Positions 53,234-61,618 of a stretch of DNA of 64,000 nt are shown here, one piece after another (position 1 is the stretch's first letter; each line of letters starts with the position of its first letter). The stretch comes from Luteolibacter luteus. Lineage in GTDB: Bacteria > Verrucomicrobiota > Verrucomicrobiia > Verrucomicrobiales > Akkermansiaceae. Below the pieces are notes generated by a model. It saw only the letters and a list, made by a program, of their open reading frames with translations, was not told the DNA's origin and ran no database searches. Position numbers and translations under genes: made by a program. The DNA lies in contig NZ_CP051774.1 in NCBI RefSeq assembly GCF_012913485.1, positions 2,108,001-2,172,000 on the forward strand, written 5' to 3'.

Positions 53234-54668
53234 CGTCGCGGATCGTCGGCGCTCCGGTAAGCATCATGATCAGGCGATCGATGCCGATACCGATGCCACC
53301 GGCCGGCGGCATGCCGTGCTCCATGGTCTCGATGAAATCGTAGTCCACCTTCTGCGTCTCCTCGCCGGACTGGTGCTCCAGGCGCGCGCGCTGGACATCG
53401 GGGTCATTGAGCTCCGAGTAACCGGGCGAAATCTCCTGTCCATTGATCACCAGCTCGTAGACCTCCACGGTCTTGCCGCCGGGGCTCAGCTTCGCGAGCG
53501 GAACCAGCTCGCTGGAAACGCGGGTCACGAAGCAAGGATCGAAAGACTTCTCCTCCACCAGCTTCTCGAAGACCTGCTGGACAACTTCGTGGTCCTCCAT
53601 CTCGGGCGAGATCTGCACGCCGAGTTGGTCGCAACGCTCGCGGCGCTGCTCCGGGGTGATCGTGAAGAAATCCGCACCCGCCGCTTCCGCCACGAGGTCG
53701 TTGTAATCCGCGCGCTTCCAAGGACGCTCCAGATTGATGGTGCGGACGACATTGCCTTCCTCATCCTTGTGCTCCAGCTTCAGCGTGCCGCGGAACTTCT
53801 CCGCGAGGTGGCAGATCAGGGATTCCACAAGATCCGCCATGATCTCGAAGTCGGCGAAAGCCTGGTAGGCCTCCAGCATCGTGAACTCCGGATTGTGGCG
53901 GCGGGAAATGCCTTCGTTGCGGAAATTACGGTTCAGTTCGAAGACCTTCGTGAAGCCACCTACCAGCAGGCGCTTCAGGAACAGCTCCGGCGCGATGCGC
54001 ATCGTCAGCGGCATGCCCAGCGCATTGTGGAAAGTTTCAAAGGGACGCGCCGCGGCACCGCCGGGGATGTCCTGCAGCATCGGCGTTTCCACTTCGAGGT
54101 AACCGCGCTCGTGGAAGAAGGCGCGCATCTCTGCCACCATCTTGCTGCGGGTCACGAAAACCTCCGCGCTTTCCTCATTCGACATCAGGTCGAGGTGGCG
54201 CTTGCGGTACTTGATCTCGCGATCCGCCACACCGTGCCACTTGTCAGGCATCGGCCGCAGCGACTTGGAGAGGACCGTGAACTTCGACACCTTGATCGAT
54301 GGCTCGCCGGTGCGGGTCACGAAGGTTTCACCCTCGATGCCGAGCCAATCGCCGCGATCAAGGCATTCGAAAATCGCGAGATCTTCCGGCGAGAGCTCTT
54401 TGATCGAAAGGTAACCCTGGATCCCGCCGTGAATGTCACCCACGTGGAAGAAGCAAGACTTGCCCATGTTTCGCAGGCCGGTGATGCGGCCGGCCACCTT
54501 CACTTGCAGGCCCTCGGTGAAATTCTCACGCAGATCACCCGGAGTGTGCGTGGTTTCATAGGCGGAGCCGTAGGGATCCACGCCGAGTTCGCGCAGTTTA
54601 CCCAGCTTCTCACGGCGGACGGCGATGAGTTCAGCTTCGGTGGAATGCGGTTGAGTTGCTTCGGACAT
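53199..54668 (-). CDS. lysS: Lysyl-tRNA synthetase, class II
   Basis: 489 residues from ATG 54668 (MSEATQPHST); the frame continues upstream without family homology. The N-terminal OB fold binds the anticodon (VKVAGRITGLRNMGKSCFFHV). The catalytic core has motif 2 FRNEGISRRHNPEFTMLEAYQAF and motif 3 GIGIGIDRLIMMLTG. It charges tRNA-Lys and is essential. No tRNA-Lys is adjacent. The gene is convergent with LysR. Confidence 0.97.
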   Translation of the reverse strand: MSEATQPHSTEAELIAVRREKLGKLRELGVDPYGSAYETTHTPGDLRENFTEGLQVKVAGRITGLRNMGKSCFFHVGDIHGGIQGYLSIKELSPEDLAIFECLDRGDWLGIEGETFVTRTGEPSIKVSKFTVLSKSLRPMPDKWHGVADREIKYRKRHLDLMSNEESAEVFVTRSKMVAEMRAFFHERGYLEVETPMLQDIPGGAAARPFETFHNALGMPLTMRIAPELFLKRLLVGGFTKVFELNRNFRNEGISRRHNPEFTMLEAYQAFADFEIMADLVESLICHLAEKFRGTLKLEHKDEEGNVVRTINLERPWKRADYNDLVAEAAGADFFTITPEQRRERCDQLGVQISPEMEDHEVVQQVFEKLVEEKSFDPCFVTRVSSELVPLAKLSPGGKTVEVYELVINGQEISPGYSELNDPDVQRARLEHQSGEETQKVDYDFIETMEHGMPPAGGIGIGIDRLIMMLTGAPTIRDVILFPLLKRKD

Positions 54669-54777
54669 GGCGGCGCAGGCAGTAAAGGGCGGAGGCGAAA
54701 GAGTCCAGAGCCCAAATACAAGACACTGAAAAAGAAAGGACCGCGGCCCCGGCATGGACAGGCCCCGAATACGGAAA

Positions 54778-54805
54778 ACCGCGCCCGTCCGGAGCCGGAC
54801 GCGGT
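54778..54805 (-). terminator. Terminator-like hairpin after the autotransporter-repeat gene
   Basis: On the minus strand ACCGC and GTCC pair with GGAC and GCGGT around a GGCTCC loop, with one 4-nt bulge, and the stem is followed by TTTTCC. It is 25 bp after the gene's stop codon and before lysS on the same strand. Confidence 0.55.
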
Positions 54806-54829
54806 ACGAATCCCCGATCAAAGAAGGGT

Positions 54830-56815
54830 TCAGGGAACTTGGGTGACCACCAGACGCAGGAAGGATTTCCCTTCGCTCGCGCCCGCGACGCGGAAGCTGC
54901 GCAGCGCAAATCCGGCTGCCGGAACAGTCACTCCCGTCGTCACTGCCGTGACTTCCTCCACGCTGGCATCCCAGTTCGAAAGATCGGTGCTGCCTTCTAC
55001 CTCGTAGCGGATTCCATCAACCTCTGCAATGCGACGCCCCCCCTCAGCAGTGAAGCTCGCTCCGTTGCGAGCCGCGATCGTGAGCACTCCGCCCTGCACT
55101 TGCGGGACGATCACGCGGACACCCGGACTCGTCAGTTCGGTCGGATTGCCCCCGGTGGCAAACTCGATCAGGTTGGCCACGCCATCGGAGTCGCCATCTG
55201 CATCCGCTCCGGTCAGGGCCGCAGGCAGGCCGGTGCCGAGGATCCAGCTTTCAAAGGCCGTCTCCGCGGCACCATTCGTGACATTCAGGAAGCCATAGCC
55301 CGCGAGATTCGGATGGATGTGCTGGGCACCGGAGCCCGGCGCGCCCCAGACACCGGTCGCAAGGGTCTGACTGCCGATCACCACCGAGCGCACGGTATCC
55401 ACTTCCGCGTGATAGAGATCCAGCGTCGCCGTCGAAGCGATGTTCAGTGTGCTGCGATCGTCCAAGGTCGGATAGATCATCGCCAGCGTCCCGGCTTCCA
55501 CCTTGGTCGGGCCATTATAAGAGCTTGGCTGATCCAGCAGCAGCGTGCCCGGCCCCTTCTTCGTGAGACCGCCATCCTTGTGCGCACCCACCTCGGGGGA
55601 ATGCGCCAGTTCCTGTGAAATGGATGCCTCCTGGCCATCCGCGATCTCGATCTTCAGACCTTTCTCGCCGATATAGGCATGGGTGAGGTTCGAAATGAAG
55701 GGACCACCGAAGAAGTTCGCCCCCGGGCGGATCTCCGTGCCGTTGAAGTTCACCGTCCCGCGCGTCGGGGCGCTGCCGCCGAGACCATCCACCGTCAGCA
55801 TGCCGCCATTCAGGTTCACCATCGCATCGTCCCGATTCAGCTGGATATTCCGCGCGGTCGCAGTGCCGCCATCCAGCGTGAAGATTCCCCAGCCATTGCG
55901 GCCCACCACGATCTGCCCGTCGTCGAGCATCAAGGTGCCTCCGGTCTGCACATAGCTGCCGCCGGCACCTCCGTCGCCCACCCACATCGGCCCGTTGACG
56001 AGATGGAAATCCCCGGAGCCCATCGAAATCAGGCCGGTATTCCCGTTGCCGATCACCACCGCTCCATCCGCAGCCTGCCCGCTTACATTCACGGTGCCAC
56101 CATTGATCAGCATCTTGGAAGTCGTCGTCGCGTCGCCATCACGCCCCACCGAGATGAAACGGAAGCCACTGAAGGAAAGGCTCCCTGAGTTCACCTCCAC
56201 GCGTGAACCCTTCGAGACGTAGGTGCGGGTGTTCGCCACGGTCGCGGTGAAGTTCGCGCTGCCACCATTGACCAGCAGCGCATCGTCACCGCTCTGCTTG
56301 CCGATGTGTACCGCGAAGTTGTTGTTCGCGGTTTGCGATCCGGAGGTGACGACATTGAGCGAGCCGCCGCCGATCTCATAGGTCCCCGAGGAGGTCCCGC
56401 CATCCGACATGAACCAGCCGCGGTCGATGCTCGAATTCACGACGCCACCGGTCTGGACAATGGAAGCCGGCTGGTTGATCGAGACGATGAAGTAATTACC
56501 CGTTTGGCTCAGCGTGCCGCCGTTCACCTGAAAGTCTCCGGTGCCGCCGCTACCATTCAGGAAGCGACCGTTCTGGATCGTCAGCGAGGCGTCGCCGGAC
56601 AGTGTGGAAAGCGCGGCGCGGTCCAAGTTGCCATTCCGCACGGCAGTTCCGGTGCTCATCTCAATCGCTTCGGTGGTGGCAGGAACCGTGCTCGGATTCC
56701 AGTTCAGCGCATCGTTGTAGTCGGTGCTATTCGCCCCGGTCCATAGCGTGGCACCTTGAGCGGAAAGAACGAGGGAGGAGGCCAGAAAGGCGCGATGAAG
56801 GACGTAACGGTTCAT
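54830..56815 (-). CDS. Secreted autotransporter-associated beta-strand repeat protein
   Basis: 661 residues from ATG 56815, with a signal peptide (MNRYVLHRAFLASSLVLSAQG). It shows many short parallel beta-helix repeats (NGGTLSQTG, NGGSANFTA, NGGTVNVSG, DGGTATARN, NGGMLTVDG) and the PATR hallmark KKGPGTLLLDQPSSYNGPTKVEAGTLAM. The C-terminal 150 residues (DADGDSDGVANLIEFATGGNP) are the calcium-binding-like tail of secreted Verrucomicrobia proteins. No translocator barrel is attached, so it is secreted as such. Probably a surface or polysaccharide-related protein. Two possible operators lie upstream. Confidence 0.8.
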   Translation of the reverse strand: MNRYVLHRAFLASSLVLSAQGATLWTGANSTDYNDALNWNPSTVPATTEAIEMSTGTAVRNGNLDRAALSTLSGDASLTIQNGRFLNGSGGTGDFQVNGGTLSQTGNYFIVSINQPASIVQTGGVVNSSIDRGWFMSDGGTSSGTYEIGGGSLNVVTSGSQTANNNFAVHIGKQSGDDALLVNGGSANFTATVANTRTYVSKGSRVEVNSGSLSFSGFRFISVGRDGDATTTSKMLINGGTVNVSGQAADGAVVIGNGNTGLISMGSGDFHLVNGPMWVGDGGAGGSYVQTGGTLMLDDGQIVVGRNGWGIFTLDGGTATARNIQLNRDDAMVNLNGGMLTVDGLGGSAPTRGTVNFNGTEIRPGANFFGGPFISNLTHAYIGEKGLKIEIADGQEASISQELAHSPEVGAHKDGGLTKKGPGTLLLDQPSSYNGPTKVEAGTLAMIYPTLDDRSTLNIASTATLDLYHAEVDTVRSVVIGSQTLATGVWGAPGSGAQHIHPNLAGYGFLNVTNGAAETAFESWILGTGLPAALTGADADGDSDGVANLIEFATGGNPTELTSPGVRVIVPQVQGGVLTIAARNGASFTAEGGRRIAEVDGIRYEVEGSTDLSNWDASVEEVTAVTTGVTVPAAGFALRSFRVAGASEGKSFLRLVVTQVP

Positions 56816-56880
56816 AGAGGTTCGTGTGGTCAACGGGGCGGCAAAAAGCCCCTCGAACCCCGTTCTCTCAACGCCCGCTT

Positions 56881-56893
56881 TGAAACGCTTTCG
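56881..56893 (-). promoter_or_regulatory. LacI-family-like operator upstream of the autotransporter-repeat gene
   Basis: TGAAACGCTTTCG (56881-56893) has the TGAAA-CG-CTTTC pattern with a central CG typical of LacI/GalR-family operators. It lies 66 bp before the start of the autotransporter-repeat gene. No LacI gene is in the window, so the assignment is by pattern only. Confidence 0.4.
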
Positions 56894-56944
56894 CCTTTAA
56901 AATCAATTGCTTTGGGTGAACGTCTTCACCCCCTCGAAGGTTGT

Positions 56945-56958
56945 TGACGTTATCGTCA
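56945..56958. promoter_or_regulatory. Perfect dyad TGACG-TTAT-CGTCA in the divergent promoter region
   Basis: TGACG (56945-56949), TTAT spacer, CGTCA (56954-56958). It lies in the 268-bp AT-richer region between the autotransporter-repeat gene and the antiporter gene. The half-sites resemble the outer arms of the BlaI-like operators at 60984 and 61018 but the spacing differs (4 versus 8 bp), so a different protein is likely. Confidence 0.45.
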
Positions 56959-57083
56959 CGGAGAAATCCGACGCCATTCCGATCTATTGATTTCAATGAA
57001 AATATAATATAACCATTGCATATTGCAGTTAGATTATAATCCCGGTTGCCTTCCACAGCCGGAGTGCCGGAAGCTCGTCCCGT

Positions 57084-58370
57084 ATGCACGCGCTCTCCGC
57101 TTCGTTCTTCCTCCAAATGGCCGTGATCCTCGTGGTCTGCCGCTTGGTAGGCCTCCTGGCGAAAAAAGTCGGTCAACCGCAAGTAGTCGGGGAGATGATC
57201 GCGGGCGTCCTGATCGGCCCCTCGCTGCTCGGGTATTTTTGGCCGGATCTCATGTCGGCGATTTTCACGAAGGAATCCCGCGGCATCCTCTACGCCGGGG
57301 CACAGCTCGGGGTGGGACTCTACATGTTCCTCGTGGGCCTTGAGTTCAATACTTCCCACTTCCGCTCGCGTGCTCGCAGCGCGGCCTGCGTTTCCGTCGC
57401 CGGAATGCTCGTTCCTTTCATCCTCGGTGCGCTGCTCGTCCTATGGCTGCAACACGTCCCCGGCATCTTCTCTCCGAAGGTCCGCTACTTTGAAGGAGCT
57501 CTCTTCCTCGGCGCGGCAATCGCGATCACCGCCTTCCCGATGCTCGCCCGCATCATTTCAGAGCGCGGCCTTTCCGGAACTTCCCTTGGGACCCTTGCCC
57601 TCGCTGCAGGTGCCATCGATGACGCCGCTGCATGGTGCGTGCTGGCCGTGGTGCTCGCCACCTTCGGCGCTTCGCAGCCGCTGGTTGTCGGCGGCATGAC
57701 CATCGGCGCGGAAGTGGTCGCCATCGGCGGTGCCGCACTTTACGGCATCGTCGCCCTCACGGTCGGACGCAAGTGGCTCGCCGGACTTGGCCGCCGGGCA
57801 GAGAAAGCCGGCGAAGTCAGCCAGCCGATGATGGCCCTGGTGCTCGCACTCTTCTGCCTCGCTGCATGGTACGCCGACATCATTGGCGTCCACGCCGTCT
57901 TCGGTGGCTTCATCCTCGGCATCGCAATGCCCCGTGGCGTCTTCGCGGACGACATCCGGAAGAAGATCGAGCCCTTCGCCGTGGTCTTCTTGCTTCCCAT
58001 GTTCTTCACCTTCTCCGGCCTGAACACGAAGCTGAACGTGCTGATGCAGCCGAATCTCATCCTCGTGGCCGTGGCCATCCTGCTCGCCTCCGTGCTCGGC
58101 AAGGGCGTGGCCTGCTGGGCCGCCGCCCGCCTCAATGGGGAAGACAATGCCACCTCCCTCGCCGTCGGCACCCTGATGAACGCCCGCGGCCTCATGGAGC
58201 TCATCATCATCAATATCGGCCTCCAGCGCGGCATCATTGGCGAGGCCCTGTTCTCCATCCTGGTCGTGATGGCCATCGTCACCACCCTCATGACCTCCCC
58301 GGTCTTCGAACTCGTCTACGGTCGGAAGAAAAGGGAAGTAGCAATACCCGCCGATGCGGCCGGAGCCTGA
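57084..58370 (+). CDS. Cation:proton antiporter, CPA2 (KefB/NapA) type
   Basis: 428 residues with about 12-13 membrane helices. The Asp-Asp pair in AAGAIDDAAAWCVLA is the ion-binding site of the electrogenic CPA2 group. GLYMFLVGLEFNTSHF, GVHAVFGGFILGIAMPRG and LNARGLMELIIINIGL-like segments are typical. There is no C-terminal TrkA/RCK domain, so it is a bare transporter. It exchanges sodium or potassium for protons and could set pH or salt tolerance. Monocistronic, with a clear terminator after it. Confidence 0.92.
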   Translation: MHALSASFFLQMAVILVVCRLVGLLAKKVGQPQVVGEMIAGVLIGPSLLGYFWPDLMSAIFTKESRGILYAGAQLGVGLYMFLVGLEFNTSHFRSRARSAACVSVAGMLVPFILGALLVLWLQHVPGIFSPKVRYFEGALFLGAAIAITAFPMLARIISERGLSGTSLGTLALAAGAIDDAAAWCVLAVVLATFGASQPLVVGGMTIGAEVVAIGGAALYGIVALTVGRKWLAGLGRRAEKAGEVSQPMMALVLALFCLAAWYADIIGVHAVFGGFILGIAMPRGVFADDIRKKIEPFAVVFLLPMFFTFSGLNTKLNVLMQPNLILVAVAILLASVLGKGVACWAAARLNGEDNATSLAVGTLMNARGLMELIIINIGLQRGIIGEALFSILVVMAIVTTLMTSPVFELVYGRKKREVAIPADAAGA

Positions 58371-58384
58371 GGCGAACACCGACA

Positions 58385-58412
58385 AAAGCACCGCCCGTCG
58401 CGGTGCTTTCTC
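58385..58412 (+). terminator. Rho-independent terminator after the antiporter gene
   Basis: Perfect 10-bp stem AAAGCACCGC (58385-58394) / GCGGTGCTTT (58400-58409), loop CCGTC, followed by a short T-rich tail. It is convergent with the BlaR1-like gene, whose stop lies at 58416-58418. Confidence 0.85.
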
Positions 58413-58415
58413 GTT

Positions 58416-60578
58416 TCAGTCTGCAGGATCAAGTTCCAAGATCATCATGCGCTGGGGCCCCTTCTCGTTCGGAAGAACATGAAGCAAAGCAGCAGAGCTC
58501 CTCGGAATCAGCCTCTCGGCTGTCGGAGTTCCTCTGGCATCCGTGCCCCTGAAGCCGGTTCTCATGGGGCGAAACTTCACATTGGCGGAGGAAGCATCGC
58601 CTAGAAACTCGGCCGAAAACGAAAGCTCCTTCACCTCGTCCCAAGGGACGCGGAACTCCCCGCTCGGAATGACCACCTCGGGCAGCTCGATGACCGGCGT
58701 CTTGCTGGTTTCCTTCATCTTCATCGCCGTCTCCCTCAGGATCGAAACCACTGCCGGCGAAATGCTCCCGTCCCCGAAACTTGCCCGGGCATCGTCATTT
58801 ACTTCAATCAAGGAACCCCGGACTTTCAAATTCCCCTTGATCGCGGGTAACAGCTCGTATCCGGCGGCCTCGAAATCCGGGACTTCCACCCCGATCACAT
58901 CGACCGGGGTCACCGTGATGAAAACCACACCATGATGCCCGGGCATCACTTCCCCTAGGGAAATCGCCATCGTATCTCCAGGTGCCAGGCTCCCCGTGGC
59001 CGCACCCTTCCGGTGGACCAACTTGTCCCAAGCGACCTCGATGTTCACTTCATCCTCGAGCCGCTCGGTCCCTTTCTCCCAAGCGGCCACATCCAGCGCA
59101 AAGTGCTCTCCCGGAACGAAGCCGTAGCCGATCCGTGCCTCCACCCGGAGCTTCTGTCCTTCCAGTTGTGATTCCAAGCGGTAGCTCCATCCCGCGAACC
59201 CTTCGGGTCGTTCCCCGGGGTTCTTGGCGTCGGGCTGCCATGGCGGTTTCGCGGGATTTTCCCGCACCACTTCGATCATCGTCGCCTCGCCGGCCCGCAT
59301 GGTGACCACCGGTGGTGTCATCAGCATCGCTCCCTTCTCTTGGGCTGCCTCCCTCATCAGCAATTGCATTTCGGCATCCGTGCGAACCGAAGCGTTGGCT
59401 GCCAGTTCGTCCGTTGTGACCAGAACCTTCATCCTCACCTTCACCTGAACGATCTTTTCCAATCCGCCTTCTGCTTGGTTTGGTTCATCCTCCGCAAATG
59501 CCATCCCGCCGGACGGGCTGTCCTGCACCACGCCGAACTCCCCCGCTCCAGATAAAGTCGAAAGGTCACTACCGACCCGCACCCCCGAGATAAGCAGCGC
59601 GACCCCTAACAGGCCACAACACGCCGAGAGGAGGACCCCCTTTTCAAATGGCGTCCCGCTGCCCGGCGTGGCTTCGAGGATCGTGACAATTCTCGCCCTC
59701 AGCGCTTTCAGCCTCTGCTTGCGAACCATGGTGACTGCCAGTGGATTTCGGGAAGTCTGCCGGGACGCCATCGCGATCAGAAACTCGCCATAGGTCGACC
59801 GGTCCTCATCATTCTCCGCCGCCGAAAGATCGCAGATGAATTCACGCGTGATCTTCCATCGCGCGATCAGGAGATGCACCACCGGATTCCACCAATGAAT
59901 CGCACGGATCAATTCAAGGATCATGGTCCAACGTGAATCCCCACCACGCCAGTGGCGCAGTTCGTGTCGCAAAGCCCACCGAAGCTCCCGCTCTTTATCC
60001 TGCTCCAGCAGATAAGCCGGCACCACGATCAGGGGACGGAAGAATCCGGCCACGCAAGGACTCCCGCTTCCGGATGAAGTGCGGAAAGAGTCGCGCGATG
60101 GAACGTCCCCAAGGTTCTCGGAAAGCCTGCACCACGCCTCTTCATCCATCGGATGAAGGGAACGTCGCCAACTCACGATGCGCAGGGAAGCGATGCCCAG
60201 ACCAAGTAGCAGCACGCCTCCACCCGCCGCCCAGCCATAGGCCAAAAGAGCATCCGGACTCGGCAAAGCCATTGGCTTCTTAGCTTTCACCGCCACGGCC
60301 GACTCTTGGACCCGCGCCGCCGGGATGCGGATCACCGTCCATTGTGGCAAGGCTGCGGGAGAGACTGACACTCGGTCCGACTTACTCCTCTCGGCCGTTT
60401 TCTCACCTGTTCTCCATGCGGAGAACCAAGGAAGAATCGCAATCGCAAGCAGTCCCGACAAGGCCGCCACTGCGACCCGCTGCGGCTTCCGCATGAAAAG
60501 GATGGCCGCGAACACCAGGATCGAAAGACCCGTCGCATGCAGCGCGACATTGAACAAATAATGCTCCGGGAAGTTCAC
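58416..60578 (-). CDS. BlaR1-type M56 membrane metalloprotease with non-penicillin-binding C-terminal domain
   Basis: 720 residues. Membrane helices are at about 13-30, 36-52, 113-135 and 315-335. The M56 protease domain is on the cytoplasmic loop with HELRH (205-209) and FICDLSAAEND. In BlaR1/MecR1 a C-terminal penicillin-binding sensor triggers this protease to cut the BlaI repressor. Here residues about 345-720 do not show the SxxK/KTG motifs of a penicillin-binding domain; they include VKVRMKVLVTTDELAA, WDKLVHRKGAATGSLAPGD and VPWDEVKELSFSAEF. The signal sensed is therefore unknown. The start overlaps the stop of the BlaI-like gene by 4 bp. Many PVC genomes hold such pairs (recollection). 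Confidence 0.85.
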   Translation of the reverse strand: MNFPEHYLFNVALHATGLSILVFAAILFMRKPQRVAVAALSGLLAIAILPWFSAWRTGEKTAERSKSDRVSVSPAALPQWTVIRIPAARVQESAVAVKAKKPMALPSPDALLAYGWAAGGGVLLLGLGIASLRIVSWRRSLHPMDEEAWCRLSENLGDVPSRDSFRTSSGSGSPCVAGFFRPLIVVPAYLLEQDKERELRWALRHELRHWRGGDSRWTMILELIRAIHWWNPVVHLLIARWKITREFICDLSAAENDEDRSTYGEFLIAMASRQTSRNPLAVTMVRKQRLKALRARIVTILEATPGSGTPFEKGVLLSACCGLLGVALLISGVRVGSDLSTLSGAGEFGVVQDSPSGGMAFAEDEPNQAEGGLEKIVQVKVRMKVLVTTDELAANASVRTDAEMQLLMREAAQEKGAMLMTPPVVTMRAGEATMIEVVRENPAKPPWQPDAKNPGERPEGFAGWSYRLESQLEGQKLRVEARIGYGFVPGEHFALDVAAWEKGTERLEDEVNIEVAWDKLVHRKGAATGSLAPGDTMAISLGEVMPGHHGVVFITVTPVDVIGVEVPDFEAAGYELLPAIKGNLKVRGSLIEVNDDARASFGDGSISPAVVSILRETAMKMKETSKTPVIELPEVVIPSGEFRVPWDEVKELSFSAEFLGDASSANVKFRPMRTGFRGTDARGTPTAERLIPRSSAALLHVLPNEKGPQRMMILELDPAD

Positions 60579-60967
60579 GCCTTGCCTCCCTTCCGGTGAT
60601 CTTTGATCAGGTCGTTCAGCTCCTTGATCTCCGCATCGCTCAAGCCTCCCTCTTCCACCAGACAGCGCACCAGCGAAAGCCCCGACCCGCCAAAGAGCCG
60701 CTCCTTCAGCTCCGAGAGGATCTTTCCACGACCACGCTTCTCCGGTACTGCCGCGCTGTAGTGGCGCACCTTTTCCCCGTCCTCATGCCTCAGCCAGCCC
60801 TTCGCCTCCAGCCGCGTGAGCTGCGTCTGCAAAGTGTTCCGGCTAATCGGCTCGGCACGCTCGGCATTGACTAACTCCAGCAGCGCCGCCACCGGCACAG
60901 GCTGCTTCTGCCAGATCAAGTCCATGAGCGCCTGCTCGGCGGCGGAGAGTGCGGGAAGCGATTTCAT
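60575..60967 (-). CDS. BlaI/MecI-family transcriptional repressor
   Basis: 130 residues from ATG 60967 (MKSLPALSAAEQALMDLIWQ); the open frame upstream runs through the operators and is not used. The winged-helix domain (AEPISRNTLQTQLTRLEAKGWLRHEDGEKVRHYSA) and dimerisation tail (LVRCLVEEGGLSDAEIKELNDLI) fit the BlaI family. It represses its own operon; the sensor-protease encoded next, overlapping by 4 bp, would inactivate it. Two palindromic operators lie 16 and 50 bp upstream, exactly where repression is expected. Targets elsewhere in the genome should carry the same operator. Confidence 0.93.
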   Translation of the reverse strand: MKSLPALSAAEQALMDLIWQKQPVPVAALLELVNAERAEPISRNTLQTQLTRLEAKGWLRHEDGEKVRHYSAAVPEKRGRGKILSELKERLFGGSGLSLVRCLVEEGGLSDAEIKELNDLIKDHRKGGKA

Positions 60968-60983
60968 GATCGTCAAACCACAC

Positions 60984-61001
60984 TGACGACAAATGTCGTC
61001 A
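60984..61001. promoter_or_regulatory. BlaI-type operator, proximal copy
   Basis: TGACGACAAATGTCGTCA, an 18-bp palindrome perfect except for the central AA/TT. It matches the bla/mec operator core (ACA-N-ATGT). It ends 16 bp before the repressor start codon. Confidence 0.88.
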
Positions 61002-61017
61002 CCCGTCCATCCAAAAA

Positions 61018-61035
61018 TGACGACATTTGTCGTCA
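61018..61035. promoter_or_regulatory. BlaI-type operator, distal copy
   Basis: TGACGACATTTGTCGTCA, the exact reverse complement of the proximal operator, with centres 34 bp apart (about three helical turns), so two repressor dimers can bind on the same face. Confidence 0.88.
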
Positions 61036-61560
61036 CGCAAGGAAGACTCCAACAAGGCGGCCGGGAGATAGCCTGGGATAGCCACACAACACACCCCCTT
61101 CTAGAGCCCCAACGGGACGGACGGCAGATAGCCTAGGATAGCCGCGCAACACACCCCTTCTAGAGTCCCAATGGGGCGGTCGGCAGATAGCCCAGGACAA
61201 CCGCACAACACGCCCTCTTCCAGAGCCCCAACGGGGCGGTCGGCAGATAGCCCAGGGTAACCGCACAACACGCCCTCTTCTAGAGCCCCAACGGGGCGGT
61301 CGGCAGATAGCCCAGGGTAACCGCACAACACGCCCTCTTCCAGAGCCCCAACGGGACGGTCGGCAGATAGCCCAGGGTAACCGCACAACACGCCCTCTTC
61401 TAGAGCCCCAACGGGACGGTCGGCAGATAGCCCAGGACAACCGCACAACACGCCCTCTTCTAGAGCCCCAACGGGGCGGTCGGGAGATAGCCCAGGACAA
61501 CCGCACAACACGCCCTCTTCTAGAGCCCCAACGGGGCGGTCGGGAGATAGCCCAGGGTAA
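61035..61560. repeat. Tandem array of 60-bp hairpin-bearing repeats (about eight units plus a partial)
   Basis: From 61081 to 61560 a unit of about 60 bp is repeated eight times with a few substitutions; a ninth partial unit precedes it. Each unit has the palindrome GCCCC-AAC-GGGGC (or with one changed base), followed by CGGTCGGCAGATAGCCC. The later six units are nearly identical, so expansion was recent. Two open frames on the minus strand read through it as a 20-residue repeat (with GLSADRPVGALEEG), but both lack any other protein character. It lies just upstream of the BlaI operators, an extragenic position. Confidence 0.9.
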
Positions 61561-61574
61561 GCGCGCAGCGCGCA

Positions 61575-61598
61575 ACCCTGGGTCTTCACGACCAGGGT
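61575..61598. repeat. Hairpin at the end of the tandem array
   Basis: ACCCTGG (61575-61581) and CCAGGGT (61592-61598) form a 7-bp stem with a 10-nt loop, directly after a GCGCGCAGCGCGC stretch. Another hairpin, GCTCCC-N5-GGGAGC, follows near 61602-61618. These belong with the array as GC hairpin repeats seen outside genes in planctomycete and verrucomicrobial genomes (recollection). Confidence 0.5.
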
Positions 61599-61618
61599 AC
61601 TGCTCCCTGAAGGGGAGC

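Noticed and set aside
53316-55007. 563-residue plus-strand open frame opposite lysS
   Set aside because: lysS has all class II synthetase motifs on the minus strand.
58416-60967. Beta-lactam resistance operon
   Set aside because: No beta-lactamase or penicillin-binding protein gene is adjacent and the sensor tail lacks SxxK/KTG motifs, so only the regulatory mechanism is inferred.
61081-61560. Possible CRISPR array
   Set aside because: The whole 60-bp unit is repeated with no unique spacers and there are no cas genes.
61033-61589. Two long minus-strand open frames through the tandem array (20-residue repeats)
   Set aside because: They are open only because the 60-bp unit is a multiple of three; both frames are open at once, neither has a start context, and one would overlap the BlaI operator.
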